A DNA stretch of 64,000 nt from Plasmodiophora brassicae (taxonomy: Eukaryota; Endomyxa; Phytomyxea; Plasmodiophorida; Plasmodiophoridae). Of the stretch, positions 49,918 to 61,487 are shown one piece after another. The stretch is taken from the NCBI GenBank assembly GCA_039704465.1, contig JASFAU010000012.1, positions 620,001 to 684,000 on the forward strand, read 5' to 3'. The notes beneath the pieces are model-generated. The model was not told the origin of the DNA, did no database searches, and saw only the letters and a list, made by a program, of their open reading frames with translations. A program made the position numbers and the translations under genes. Positions within the stretch are counted from its first letter, which is position 1; every line of letters begins with the position of its first letter.

Positions 49918-51680
49918 TCACATTTCAGCATGGGCACGAAGCTCCCGATATGCACGAGACATTGCCGAAATGAATTCAGATGCGGTTGCCCCAAGCTTCT
50001 GCGTTTACCGGTCAGCCAAAACCAACACAGTTTCAACTGCTTCTCACATACATTTACATACAAAGACTGGGCTTGGAACGGCAATCTCCTGAGCGAGCGT
50101 CCACTGATGCCCTCCAGATCCAAGGCAAGCTGCTTTAGTGCATCTCCATCGTCAGGCACCGAGCCTGACCGTTCCGCATCTTCCTTGACAATCCCAGTCC
50201 GAATCAGTTCTGCAAGGCACGAACGAAGTATCTCAAGCCTTGCGTTGGCGCCTGGTGGCCCGATAAACAGGCGCATGTCAGCGCGATCAAGAAACGCCAG
50301 GTCTGCCCGATAAGTCAGTATCCAGCAAAGAACTGACGTCAATAGCAGACCAATTGCTTGAGAGAGGTTCGACGTGCAGCATATCAGGACATTACGCTTG
50401 TGCTTGAGCTGGTCTAATTGGGTGAGAAGCGCGTTCACGACACGAATCGAATCAGATGGTTCAGATCCGGAGAGAGCGGCCTGGCGAGCACCCGCCAGAC
50501 TTTCAACTTCGTCGATCAGCAAGACGACTAGCGACGTTTCATCCGACACCAAATCCTGAATTCTGTTGCGCACGTTAGCGAATGCAATACCAGAATCACG
50601 ATCGAGCCATGCCTCTGGAACAACTTAAGGACAAGCTTCCCACTCTCACTAAACCACTTCGAGAACAGGCTGTGTGCGTTGATGCTCACTAACTGGCAGT
50701 GTGGGTAACGCCTAGAGAGCCGTATTGACAGCAGTTGTGCCAGCCCTGAGTTGTCCATGCGTGGAAACGTTAACAGTAGAGTACTGATGCGATACAGTTC
50801 ATACCTGTGCACAGCGAAGTTTTACCGCTGCCTAGCATACAATTGCGCATCAGGACAGGTGATTAAAAGAAGTGATAGCAGTACCTGGAGGGCCATGAAG
50901 CAGAACCATTCGGTTCCAACCAATTATCCTTGGGTTCACATTTAGGTCAGAGAACTGCATCGCTGTGGAAGCGTAGCCCAGGAGCTTCCTCTTGATGTCT
51001 TCTTCGAAGGTAAGACTGCAAATTGCGGAACGATTAAAAACAGGGCCAGCAGGACAACAGTTGTCATGGCGAACCTTTCCCAAACGCCATCATATTCTGC
51101 CTATGCCCACAGGTTATGGCACGCTTGCAAGGATATGCATCAGCCGAAAGTACCGATGGCATCGTGTATATCTGGCAAGCAACGACATCGTCATCGTTGT
51201 CTGCCATCTCCTCTGCAGCCTGATCTCGAGACAACTGAAAGACACTGGATGACAGTTAAACAAGGGTTCGCAGGCGTGAATAAGGTTTTCGCGTACTGGA
51301 TGTCGACTTCGGCGCTCCAGAACGGGACACACATGGTATCTCCAGGGACATACCTGGGGCACATATTAGAGACCGTCGTTAACGTTTTCCAGTACACGAT
51401 CGTACACGTGTGCTCTTTCGACGAAACTGTTGAGAGGGTCGTCATGAGACAGATCCAGCGGTCCCGTCGAAAAGAACGCTGTCGTATCGCGAACGAACGC
51501 GTAGACGCGCGCCTCGACGGCCCCGGGGTCGCAAACGCAGTCACCGCGCAGGCACACATCGATATCCACAACGGGCAGCAGCTTCTCGCCCCGGTCGGCG
51601 CCCGCACTGCCCGTCGTCACCTCCTCATCCATCACTTCCACTTTCGCATCAGCGGCCGCCGTCGCCGTTTCCCCCGACAT
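49918..51680 (-). CDS. TRIP13: TRIP13/Pch2 AAA+ ATPase
   Basis: Hexameric remodeller of HORMA-domain proteins (Hop1, Mad2) in meiosis and the spindle checkpoint. ATG 51680 starts [16 protein letters not shown] and the N-domain has [10 protein letters not shown]. Later exons carry [37 protein letters not shown], and, after a splice, GSGKTSL (Walker A). [23 protein letters not shown] and [42 protein letters not shown] follow (Walker B and the family-specific stretch). Sensor/arginine regions read [15 protein letters not shown], then [19 protein letters not shown] last exon, [20 protein letters not shown], ends at TGA 49918-49920. All ATPase motifs are intact. Convergent with TMEM41 (110 bp apart). 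Confidence 0.9.
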
Positions 51681-52255
51681 GACTACTACCCAACCAAAAT
51701 GCAGCTTTCCCGTTCGTCGAGAGCGCGCGGATCCAGTGCCAACTGCCAACCTGACTTGACGGGAAAACGGCTGAGCGAGTTCGATTGCATTTTTTGTCTC
51801 GGCCTCGAACGAATGATCGGTCCCGCTCGCTGTCTCGTCGAACGTGACTCGGACCCGGGTCCAGCATGGAAGGGGCGAGAATGCGCTCTGTGCCCAGCGT
51901 TTTATGAAGATGGGCTCACCGGCGAACGTAAACCCTGCCCTGAGCTTAATTGCGTGGTCGCGGCAGATCCGCTATGAAACCAGGACTTCTGAAGATTTGT
52001 GGTTTCATAGCGGGTCTGCCACGATCCCAGAGGCTGTTTGGAACGAAACAAACGGTTCGCCGTCGAGACGGGGACCGCCATGGTAGTAACGCAGGGCGTA
52101 TACGCAGTGTGCCCCCTTCGCACCTGTCGCACCAATATGGGCATTGCTTCGTAGGTGACGACGCTCTGTGGACACGTCGAGGGCCGAGAAGGCGCTGAAG
52201 ACGGGCGACGGTGCACCCGGATTACCAACCCGAAGCCGCAAACCCCGTCGCGGTA
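51681..52255. other. Divergent spacer holding a long hairpin
   Basis: 575 bp between the Pch2 start and the GlyRS start. It contains the inverted repeat at 51962-52020. Plus- and minus-strand frames exist (for example Cys-containing CIFCLGLERM near 51790) but I could not support a gene. Confidence 0.45.
51962..52020. repeat. Inverted repeat / hairpin, 21-bp arms, 17-nt loop
   Basis: Left arm 51962-51982 and right arm 52000-52020 are complementary at 20 of 21 positions. The single mismatch would be a G-U pair in RNA. The arms contain CCGCTATGAAACCA and its complement. Weak complementarity extends a few bases further outward. It lies between two divergent genes. Confidence 0.85.
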
Positions 52256-53905
52256 ATGGCGTCGCCATCCGCATCAGCGGCGACGGCGGCATCGTCGTGC
52301 TTGCGGGTCGTGCACGAACAGGTCCTCGACCTGTGCCGTCGCCGCGGGTTCCTGTTTCCAGTACGATGGCCTCACAATGCGGATGGCCCTTGCTGACGCA
52401 ATGACATTGCGAAGGGGTCGGAGATCTACGGCGGCCTGGCGAGTTCCTACGATTACGGGCCGCTTGGCACCGCCATCAAGCGCAACATTCGACGGGAGTG
52501 GTGGCAGTACTTCGTCGACCGCCGTCCGGAATGCGTTGGCATTGAATCGTCGATCCTCATGAACCGGCGTGGTACGCTGAACAGCCCGATCCGCTCGCAA
52601 TCGCCTCCTCACCGAACAACGTGTTGTGCACAGTCTGGGAGGTTGCCGGCCATGTCGACAATTTCACGGATCCGCTGACGTCCTGCCTGTCCTGTCGTCA
52701 TCGGTTTCGAGTCGATCACCTGCTGGACTCCGCCGGCTGGATCGCACCAGTGCGACCCGATGGGACGACCACGATCACCTTGCAGCAGTACAGCAACGCG
52801 CTCACTGGATTGTCGGTCACCTGCCCGCTCTGCAGTGGGCAGCTGACGGCGCCGCGCCAGTTCAACATGCTGTTCACGACAAAGGTGTCGTGTTCCAGCG
52901 GGGACGATGACAGCGAGGTCGTGTATCTGAGGCCGGAGACGGCGCAAGGCGTTTACGTCAACTTCCACCATGTCCTGCGAACGCAGCGCGTCAAGTTGCC
53001 CATGGGCGTTGGGCAGATCGGCACGTCGTTCCGCAACGAGATCGCGCATGGCCCCAGCGTGTTCCGCAGGAAGGAATTCGAGCAAGCCGAATTGCAATGG
53101 TTCTGCAGTCCGAACTCGGCACCGACCTGGTTCGAGACGTGGACCGAAAACTGCCTGGACTGGCTCGTCAACACCGTCGGCCTTCGCAAGGAATCGCTTC
53201 GACTACGACGCCATGAGCAGCTGGCCCATTACGCCCACGCCACAACAGGTCGGTCGGCCACCCGGCATTTTACCTCGCCTGCTCTGACGTACCTGCATAG
53301 ACATCGAGTTTATGTATGGGTTTTCCACAGCAGACGAGGGATGGGGCGAGCTGATCGGCGTGTCGAATCGCGGGGATTACGATCTTCGTATGCATGAGCG
53401 GGCGTCAGGCCAGTCGATGGTGTTCGCGGATCCGACGCCCGGCAGCAGCAAGCCTTTCGTCCCGTACGTCATCGAACCTGCGCTCGGTGTCGATCGACTG
53501 TTCCTGGCGGTGCTGACGGACGCGTTCCAAGAGGAGTACCTACGCGGTGGCAAGAAGCGTATCGTCCTGCGACTGGACCCGCGGATGGCGCCTTACGAGA
53601 TGGCCGTGCTGCCGATCGTCGGTAACAACCCGGAACTGGTACAGCGTGGGCACAAGCTGTTCGAAGCGCTTCTCGAACGCGGATGCCGTGCCGATTTCGA
53701 CGCGACCGGTTCTGTCGGCAAACGGTACCGCCGCCACGATGAGATCGGCACGCCCGTCTGCGTCACGATCGACGATCATACGGTCAGCGACGACACGATC
53801 ACGCTACGCTGCCGCGACACTATGGCACAACGTCGACTGCCGATATCCGAGTTGATTGAGAATGCATCAACGACCTGGACGAAACGCAAACTGATATGGT
53901 CATGA
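52256..53905 (+). CDS. Glycyl-tRNA synthetase, bacterial-type (alpha2 class II)
   Basis: Charges tRNA-Gly. ATG 52256 reads MASPSASAATAASSCLRVVHEQVLDLCRRRGFLFP, and a 54-bp intron joins GSEIYGGLASSYDYGPLGTAIKRNIRREWWQYF. WEVAGHVDNFTDPLTSC and a C-x2-C...C-x2-C zinc insertion follow (SCLSCRHRF, CPLCSGQ). The class II motifs are LRPETAQGVYVNF (motif 2 region) and TSFRNEIAHGPSVFRRKEFEQAELQWF. HEQLAHYAHATT splices to DIEFMYGFSTADEGWGELIGVSNRGDYDL, then VIEPALGVDRLFLAVL (motif 3). The anticodon-binding domain ends KRKLIWS at 53905. Motif wording (RVWEVAGHVDNFTDP, WWQ) is closer to bacterial alpha2 GlyRS than to the usual eukaryotic cytosolic enzyme. The N-terminus could be a weak organellar leader. 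Confidence 0.9.
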
Positions 53906-53978
53906 ATAGAACCGTACCATGAAAGTTCGTTAACGCCGGCATGAACGTTGTAAGCGCCAGATTGTACACCCAGCATCA

Positions 53979-54512
53979 TCAGTATGACGAGTCTGATTCG
54001 TAAGACTCATCGTCGCTTAGATCGTACCCTTGGGCATCGGTCGTCGCAAAGCACCGGTTGGCATAATGTCCAAACCGACCACAGCGGTAGCATCGAACGG
54101 AGGTCCCGGCGCCATTACCGAAATAGTACCCGTCCACATGGGTCGCTGCGTAGCAATTCGCCACCCAGTGCCCGTGTCTCCCGCAACGAAAGCACGCGTC
54201 GTCCTCACCGGGACTTGACGACTGCGAATCATCGACGTTGCTCAGTTCTCGAGGTGGATAATCGAGATGAGTTTGCGTCCAGGGACCACCGCGAACGTTC
54301 TGCCATCCGTACGTCCCCATTGTCTCCAGCGTGATTCTTCGCTCGTCCTCGAGGTTGCCGGGCCCAGACCAGATGATCCTTACTGGACGGTGTATCTCGG
54401 TCCAGACTGCTCCCATGCCGGCGCAGTGCTCCTCGAATCGTTCCTGAACGCTTCGCGCAGTGTATCCGACGTAATACATACCATGTTCCAGTTCCAGCAC
54501 GTACACCGACAT
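53979..54512 (-). CDS. GIY-YIG nuclease fused to two CCHC zinc knuckles
   Basis: 177 residues, intron-free, ATG 54512. Residues 3-80 form a GIY-YIG-type endonuclease domain: YVLELEHGMYYVGYTARSVQERFEEH (MYY...YVGYT for GIY...YIG, and Arg24/Arg25-region), then VRIIWSG, EDERRITLETMGTYGWQNVRG with a candidate metal-binding Glu. After an acidic/Ser linker two zinc knuckles fit C-x2-C-x4-H-x4-C: Cys107/110-His115-Cys120 and Cys141/144-His149-Cys154. The tail is Asp/Ser/Tyr rich (DLSDDESYESDSSY). The knuckles suggest single-stranded nucleic-acid binding that would guide the nuclease. It is not part of a recognisable intron or retroelement. Cellular role unknown. Confidence 0.82.
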   Translation of the reverse strand: MSVYVLELEHGMYYVGYTARSVQERFEEHCAGMGAVWTEIHRPVRIIWSGPGNLEDERRITLETMGTYGWQNVRGGPWTQTHLDYPPRELSNVDDSQSSSPGEDDACFRCGRHGHWVANCYAATHVDGYYFGNGAGTSVRCYRCGRFGHYANRCFATTDAQGYDLSDDESYESDSSY

Positions 54513-55031
54513 GATCGCACCTGAAGACTGAAGCCGGTCTCGTGACTCGCTAGTAGTCGTGCCAGTGTCAACTGAGAGGTCATTGAGATGTAGCCAGTGA
54601 TGTCATGCGTTGGAAGGAAGGGTCACCCCATACTCAGCTGGATTGAGGTGAGTAAAACTGGTCCCCACGAGGGCACGCAGCGGTAACCGATTGGACTGCT
54701 GTTCGAGAGCTGAGCGCTGATCAGCGGGAACGCAAATATGATCCTCAAGCGCGGGCATTGGGAGGCCGGGCTGGCCCCTGGGCGTCGTCGCATGGCCTAA
54801 CGTATGCTGACGCCGAGTGAGCGACGACGGTGCCTGGCATCGAAATCAATATTGGGGATACTCAGGAGAAACCTGACCGGTCCGTTACGTCGAGAACGTC
54901 AACTCATTCCGAGGACTGCGCGGGCGCGCCCAGGGCCCCGGGCCCTGGAAGTGGAAACTGCGGCCCCGGCCCTGGCACCGGGCTCATTCTGCGAGCTGCT
55001 GCCGGTGCATGATCCGCGAACGACGTCGACA
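54513..55031. other. Divergent spacer
   Basis: 519 bp between the GIY-YIG gene (-) and the secreted zinc-finger gene (+). The plus-strand frame is open from 54804 but the reading is Arg/Pro/Gly rich, probably leader. A GC-rich gggcccccgggcc-like stretch occurs near 54930-54950. Confidence 0.4.
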
Positions 55032-55688
55032 ATGGCGCTTTGGAAATCCTGCGCATTGCTCTTCGCGACCCTAGCCCGCCGCTGCGCTCTCGGCGCCGAT
55101 GACGACGTCAACCGCGACGCAGTCGAGACCTACTTTGACCTGGATGCGTACGAAGACGATTATCGATACCTGGACGATGAGATGACGTCAAACAAGGTGC
55201 CCTACCACACCAACGCTCCAGTCATGGTCGCTGACACCTGCGCGACGCTGACGACGATGTGGCGAATGGCGATGTCAACAACAGGGTCGAGCAGAGGAGG
55301 TCACGGGCAGGGGATTGTTGATGAACAGGAAGCCGGGTTGACCGGTACCTCTAACGGCGAAGGCAGTATGCTTAACCCCGACGTTGATACGTTACTATTT
55401 GTGCAGTCGAACGGCACGTCAACCCGGGCATCGGCGGACGACCTCAGCTACATGCTTGACTTAACTAGGCCGAAGGGGATATCCGACGACCAACATCAGC
55501 ATGGAACGTCTAACTTTGCTGCTGGGCTGACAACACCCAGCTTGGTGCCGCCACAGGGCTCAAAAGTTACGTGTGACCATTGTGGCACGGAGGTATCCCA
55601 CACAAGTCTAAAGCGCCACCAGGAACACAGTTGCGACACTCTTAAAGTTCGCAGGTGGTCTCATTGCCCATCATCGCAGGTGCAGTAA
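55032..55688 (+). CDS. Predicted secreted protein with C-terminal zinc finger
   Basis: 218 residues from ATG 55032: MALWKSCALLFATLARRCALGADDDVN, a plausible signal peptide ending near Ala-Leu-Gly-Ala. The body is acidic and Ser/Thr/Gly rich (YFDLDAYEDDYRYLDDEM, GLTGTSNGEG). Near the C-terminus VTCDHCGTEVSHTSLKRHQEHSC forms a C-x2-C...H-x4-C/H-type finger. A zinc finger behind a signal peptide is odd unless the protein is delivered into another cell's cytoplasm or nucleus. The frame is open upstream to 54804, so a longer non-secreted form is possible. Family not recognised. Confidence 0.6.
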   Translation: MALWKSCALLFATLARRCALGADDDVNRDAVETYFDLDAYEDDYRYLDDEMTSNKVPYHTNAPVMVADTCATLTTMWRMAMSTTGSSRGGHGQGIVDEQEAGLTGTSNGEGSMLNPDVDTLLFVQSNGTSTRASADDLSYMLDLTRPKGISDDQHQHGTSNFAAGLTTPSLVPPQGSKVTCDHCGTEVSHTSLKRHQEHSCDTLKVRRWSHCPSSQVQ

Positions 55689-55850
55689 CGCTTTAAGGAA
55701 TGTCCGGACCCGTTAGGGCATTGTGTTATGCCTTATGGGGTTTCCGACAGCACACCCCGCCGTATGGACGTAGAACGCCTCACTGGGTCCTGGTCGGCCT
55801 GCCCGCTGCCGCGCACTTGTCTGCACAGACGGACGCGTGTCTGAGGAGGG

Positions 55851-56648
55851 ATGACTGGGTCGTCGATCTACCGGCCGCCAACGGCGGTCCAATGGGCATC
55901 GATCCCGGCGCTTGGGCCATGGAAAGGCGTGTTGAGTGCTCTGGTGAACAATGCGGCCAGGTTCCCGTTCGTCGTGTTCGCCGACGATGACGACACGGTC
56001 ACGATCTATGATCGGTATCCGAAAGCGCGCGTGCATTTACTGGTCCTGCCCCGGGCGAATATTTCCAGCATCTCCGTTCTGCGGCGTGAGCACCTTGGGC
56101 TCGTACGTGCCATGATTAACAGTGGCAAACGGGCTGCTGAACTGTGAGTCGTCTGTCGCCGCCTGCGCACGATCGTGCCGATTGATGGCTGGTAGGTTAT
56201 CCAATGCGGGCATGTTTCCAGAAGGGTACAAGATGGGATTTCATGCTGTGCCGAGTCTGGATCGTCTGCATATGCATTTGATTGTCGGTGCGGTTCCACG
56301 AGATCTATGACGGATCTGTCCTCAACCTCTTCGTAGAGTTGTGACATGGACTCCGAGGCGCTGAAGAACAAGAAGCACTGGAACTCGTTCACGACCGAAT
56401 TCTTCCTGCCCCCTGAGTTTGTCGTGTCGCAAATCGAAGAACACGGTTCGGTGCAGGTGTGGCCAATCAGTCAATCACCGGTCCGAATCATCAGTCCTCG
56501 TGAACGTCGTGCACAGATTGATCGGAACCGCTACGAAGAGGTCCTAAAGCGGCCGTTGGCGTGCCACAAGTGCCGTCAGTCATTAAAGACGATCCCGGCG
56601 CTCAAGTCGCACATCGTCAACTGCAGGTGGGCAGACAATGAACCTTGA
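55851..56648 (+). CDS. APTX: Aprataxin (HIT-type DNA 5'-adenylate hydrolase)
   Basis: Removes AMP from abortive DNA ligation ends. ATG 55851 reads MTGSSIYRPPTAVQWASIPALGPWKGVLSALV. The HIT domain has VTIYDRYPKARVHLLVLPR, then after an intron (about 56144-56195) GFHAVPSLDRLHMHLI with the histidine triad. A second intron (about 56288-56338) joins ALKNKKHWNSFTTEFFLP, an aprataxin-specific block. The C-terminal zinc finger CHKCRQSLKTIPALKSHIVNC gives C2HC for DNA binding. The N-terminal FHA domain of animal aprataxin is absent, as in fungal Hnt3. Stop at 56646-56648. Complete by the fungal/protist layout. Confidence 0.9.
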
Positions 56649-56672
56649 TTTTCTGTAGTTATATCGATCGTT

Positions 56673-58287
56673 TCATTTCCATTCGGCTCGACACCCGTTG
56701 TCTTCCCAGAAAACGTTGTCGATGTCCCAGCCCCTCGTGTCCAGTTCGACCATGAACTTGGGGAACAGCCGGCGTGTCCACTCCAGGGCGCTGAGCATTT
56801 CGACCTGGTGCGTCAGGACGGGATCCGGGCCAACCGCCTTGGACGATGACTGAAGCTCGAACGCGAACCTGGTCAAATGCAACAACGACTTGGCGATATC
56901 AAGGTGCGTTGCTGCCTGCCTATATACGATGCCGAATCTCGACTTCCAAGCATTGTATCCGATCATGTAGTTCTCTTCCTGCACGAAAGGATGTCAATAA
57001 CCAGTACCGCTACGCTGCGTACAGGTACAACCTTGAACACATTGATGGCCGTTTCCAGGCATTTGGTCGACTGGAAACTGTGGGCGATGGGGACGCCGAG
57101 ATCGGCATGTGGCGCGTCGAACCCTGGTTTGATCCACTCGCCGAAACCAACCATCCGTTCCTCGACATCATCAAGGCCCCAAATGGGCTGATCGCCAGGC
57201 GCATCGCATATGCGAACGAACTGGGAGGCCAGCACGATGACTCGGTTCGCGCTGAGTTCCTCGAATTTGGCGGCTCGCAGAAGGGCCACTGTAGCGGCGA
57301 CATGGACGGGAACCAGCAGAAAGAACGTCCCGAAGAGGAACATGTGAGAATGGGAGATGGTCAACAGGCCGACACCGGTGCAGATCCCCACCAAATGGGC
57401 GACTGTCATCTGGGAGTCATCCTTGGCGACCAGGTCGCCAACGTTCCCTTGTTGGGCAAACGACCTCGTGAACGTCATATGCGTCGCGTTGTAAATCGAG
57501 AAACTACACGACAACGACAACTAAGCTGAAGGCCATGCGCACGAGGCTGATCGACTTACTGGATGGCTCTGAGCATGTAACCAATGGAGGCGAGTCCCAG
57601 GAACCAACTGCCAGGGAACAGGACAGTGGACAGTTGAAGCGTGGCGCCAACGACGCTGGCAACCTCGCCAACCATCTTCCAGGTTTTCGGATGCGAATCG
57701 AACGACCGCGCGAACCGTTGTATCAGGAAGAGTTTGCCGATCTCGCCGATCCCGTCCTTCAGGACCCATTGGATGGCGACGGCGCCGCCGCCAGTCGCAA
57801 CGGCAGACGATGCCACCCCCAGCGACTCCAACATTGTCTGACTGCACAGCACGGATACCTAGGAGGAATGTCAATCCCTAGCAATCGCCGGCGAACGAGA
57901 TCTGCTGACCGTGCTCCAGATGTACGTCTCTAGCGCTTGAAGGACGTGCACGCGGGCGTACGACGAATGGACAGACGACGGGTACCCGACAGGTAACAGC
58001 AGCGTACGAACCCATTCGCGCAAGGGTGCCGGAAGCAATCGCCAGGCGACGCCAGCCCGCCCTATATCCTGGGTTTCCGTATCCCATGTCCAGTCGATCG
58101 ACGTCTTATCGGCACTCGGTCGGTAGAACCTCGTCCGGCCGTGAACATCCTCGCGGATCTGTACGAACTCCTTGACGACAGGCGGCTCGTGATGTGGCGT
58201 ATGAAGACACCGCGCGATCCCGGGGACCACCGTCCACCGTCGGCATCGCCGCCGCAGCAGAAACCGACCGCCGACAATCGTCATCAT
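56673..58287 (-). CDS. RUS-family (DUF647) membrane protein
   Basis: Relative of plant ROOT UVB SENSITIVE and animal RUSF1. From Met 58287 a basic N-terminus (GGRFLLRRRCRRW) may be an organelle-targeting peptide. VGYPSSVHSSYARVHVLQALETYIW matches the RUS P-x-D-Y region. The core GGAVAIQWVLKDGIGEIGKLFLIQRFARSFDSHPKTWKMVGEVAS is the family hallmark, followed by LFPGSWFLGLASIGYMLRAI. After an intron, HMTFTRSFAQQGNVGDLVAKDDSQMTVAHLVGICTGV contains the second hallmark (GNVGDVSAKD). C-terminal exons have LFGTFFLLVPVHVAATVALLR and a tail ending at 56673. Function in protists unknown. The start is the least certain part. Confidence 0.87.
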
Positions 58288-60157
<1,870 letters not shown>

Positions 60158-60523
60158 TTCACGCATCTGCCAGCCGTGCTCCTCATTACACATGATACCG
60201 GCTTGTGTTCTGCATCGAATCGCGCCCAAGTTATGGTGCTCCTTCGTCGAGCGAACCTCTGTACCTCAGAGTGGCCACTGGACTGGCGTTGTGTCCATGA
60301 CTGCGTGTTTTTCATTATGGAACGCGTCACCCTACATAGTGAGAACTGCAGGCCAGCTAGTGGAGCGGAGCCGCACTGGCGAACTGCAGGCCGACGGGGA
60401 TCATCGTTCCACGTGCCCCGTGGCGGTACACAGGTACCTCCTATACGGCCGATACCGGCGGCGCAGCAGCGGGAGGCGTCATTTTTGGCCGCATTGCAGA
60501 ACTGCTGGCGCGTGGCGCCGAAG
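60158..60523. other. Gap 5' of the SANT gene; may hold an upstream exon
   Basis: The frame of the SANT gene is open from 60176, but the reading before 60490 is not protein-like. A cgcagcag splice-like site precedes REASFLAALQNCWRVAPKM, so a short first exon may lie here. Confidence 0.35.
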
Positions 60524-61294
60524 ATGCAGCCGCAGCTGGCCGCCGGCGAAGAGTTCGCCGTCGACGATGACGCCAGCGTCGACGACCTGATGGGCATGGT
60601 GATGCGCGGCGCAGGCGTCGCGCTGGGCGCTGATGTCGACGACGTGGTCGAGCGGGCTCGGACGAGCCTGCTGGAGGCGGCGCTGGAGACCGCCGGCGAG
60701 CTGCGCGCCAGGGCCTTCGAAGAGTTCGACGGGTGGGCGTTCCTGACTGAACCGCCGATCTCGCTTCCGATTGCCATTGCCGACCTGCTCAGCGATACGC
60801 TTGACCAGCGGCGGAAGCTCAAGAGGTAGGAACTGGGCATCGGGGCGTGCGATCGGGAGCTGAACCTGCTTCTGTGCAGGTTCCGATGCGAATCGCTGCT
60901 ACCAATTGACGATGACAGACCGAAGGCGGTGTTTGCGGAGATGCTGTCGGGTCAGGCGTCGCCTGGCGTTAACAGCATCACGTCGAGCCCGGGTAGAGCG
61001 CCGCGTGCGCGTCGCGATATTGTCGCCGATGTGCAGAAATGGCAGCGGGGCGTCAGCATCGCGTTCGGCTACGAGATAACGGGCGGCGAACCGAGTTGCA
61101 GTGAGGAGCGAAACGGAGACTGGAGTGAGGCGGATCTGCACAACCTGGCGAAAGGCGTTGACCGGTATGGGTCGAACTGGTCGATGATCATCCAGCACTT
61201 TGGCCTTCGGCATCGATCCGAACGCGACATCCGGCGACGGTGGCTGCTGACGCTGCTGGACGACGTGGCGTCGCGCGATAACAGATCAAGCTAA
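60524..61294 (+). CDS. SANT/Myb-like DNA-binding protein
   Basis: Exon 1 (from Met 60524, uncertain) reads MQPQLAAGEEFAVDDDASVDDLMGMVMRGAG and LLEAALETAGELRARAFEEFDGWAFL, an acidic/helical segment. A 54-bp intron with canonical gtagga...gtgcag joins RKLKR to FRCESLLPIDDD. The C-terminal domain GDWSEADLHNLAKGVDRYGSNWSMIIQHFGLRHRSERDIRRRWLLTLL is one SANT/Myb repeat with the three spaced tryptophan positions (W, W, W). A single C-terminal Myb repeat is the layout of telomere-repeat factors (TRF-like), but the diagnostic VDLKDKWRT third helix is replaced by ERDIRRRW, so that identity is not supported. Stop at 61294. Confidence 0.7.
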
Positions 61295-61487
61295 CCTACA
61301 ACTTCTACCTAGCAATCCTTACCGCCAGGCATCGTTGTCCCCAGACGGTGCGTCTTTATGTTTCATTAACTAGAGTTGTCGTAAACGGGAACAGGTGTCG
61401 CATCAGTACTCTATCAGTATATTGCTGTTGCCCGGCGGGGTGCAGAGGGCAGAAACGCGCCCAGTTCCTCGCGCCAGGGAAGGGCGC

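Noticed and set aside
60899..61294. Telomere-repeat factor (TRF) identity for the SANT protein.
   Set aside because: The third helix lacks the VDLKDKWRT telobox wording; only a generic SANT/Myb call is supported.
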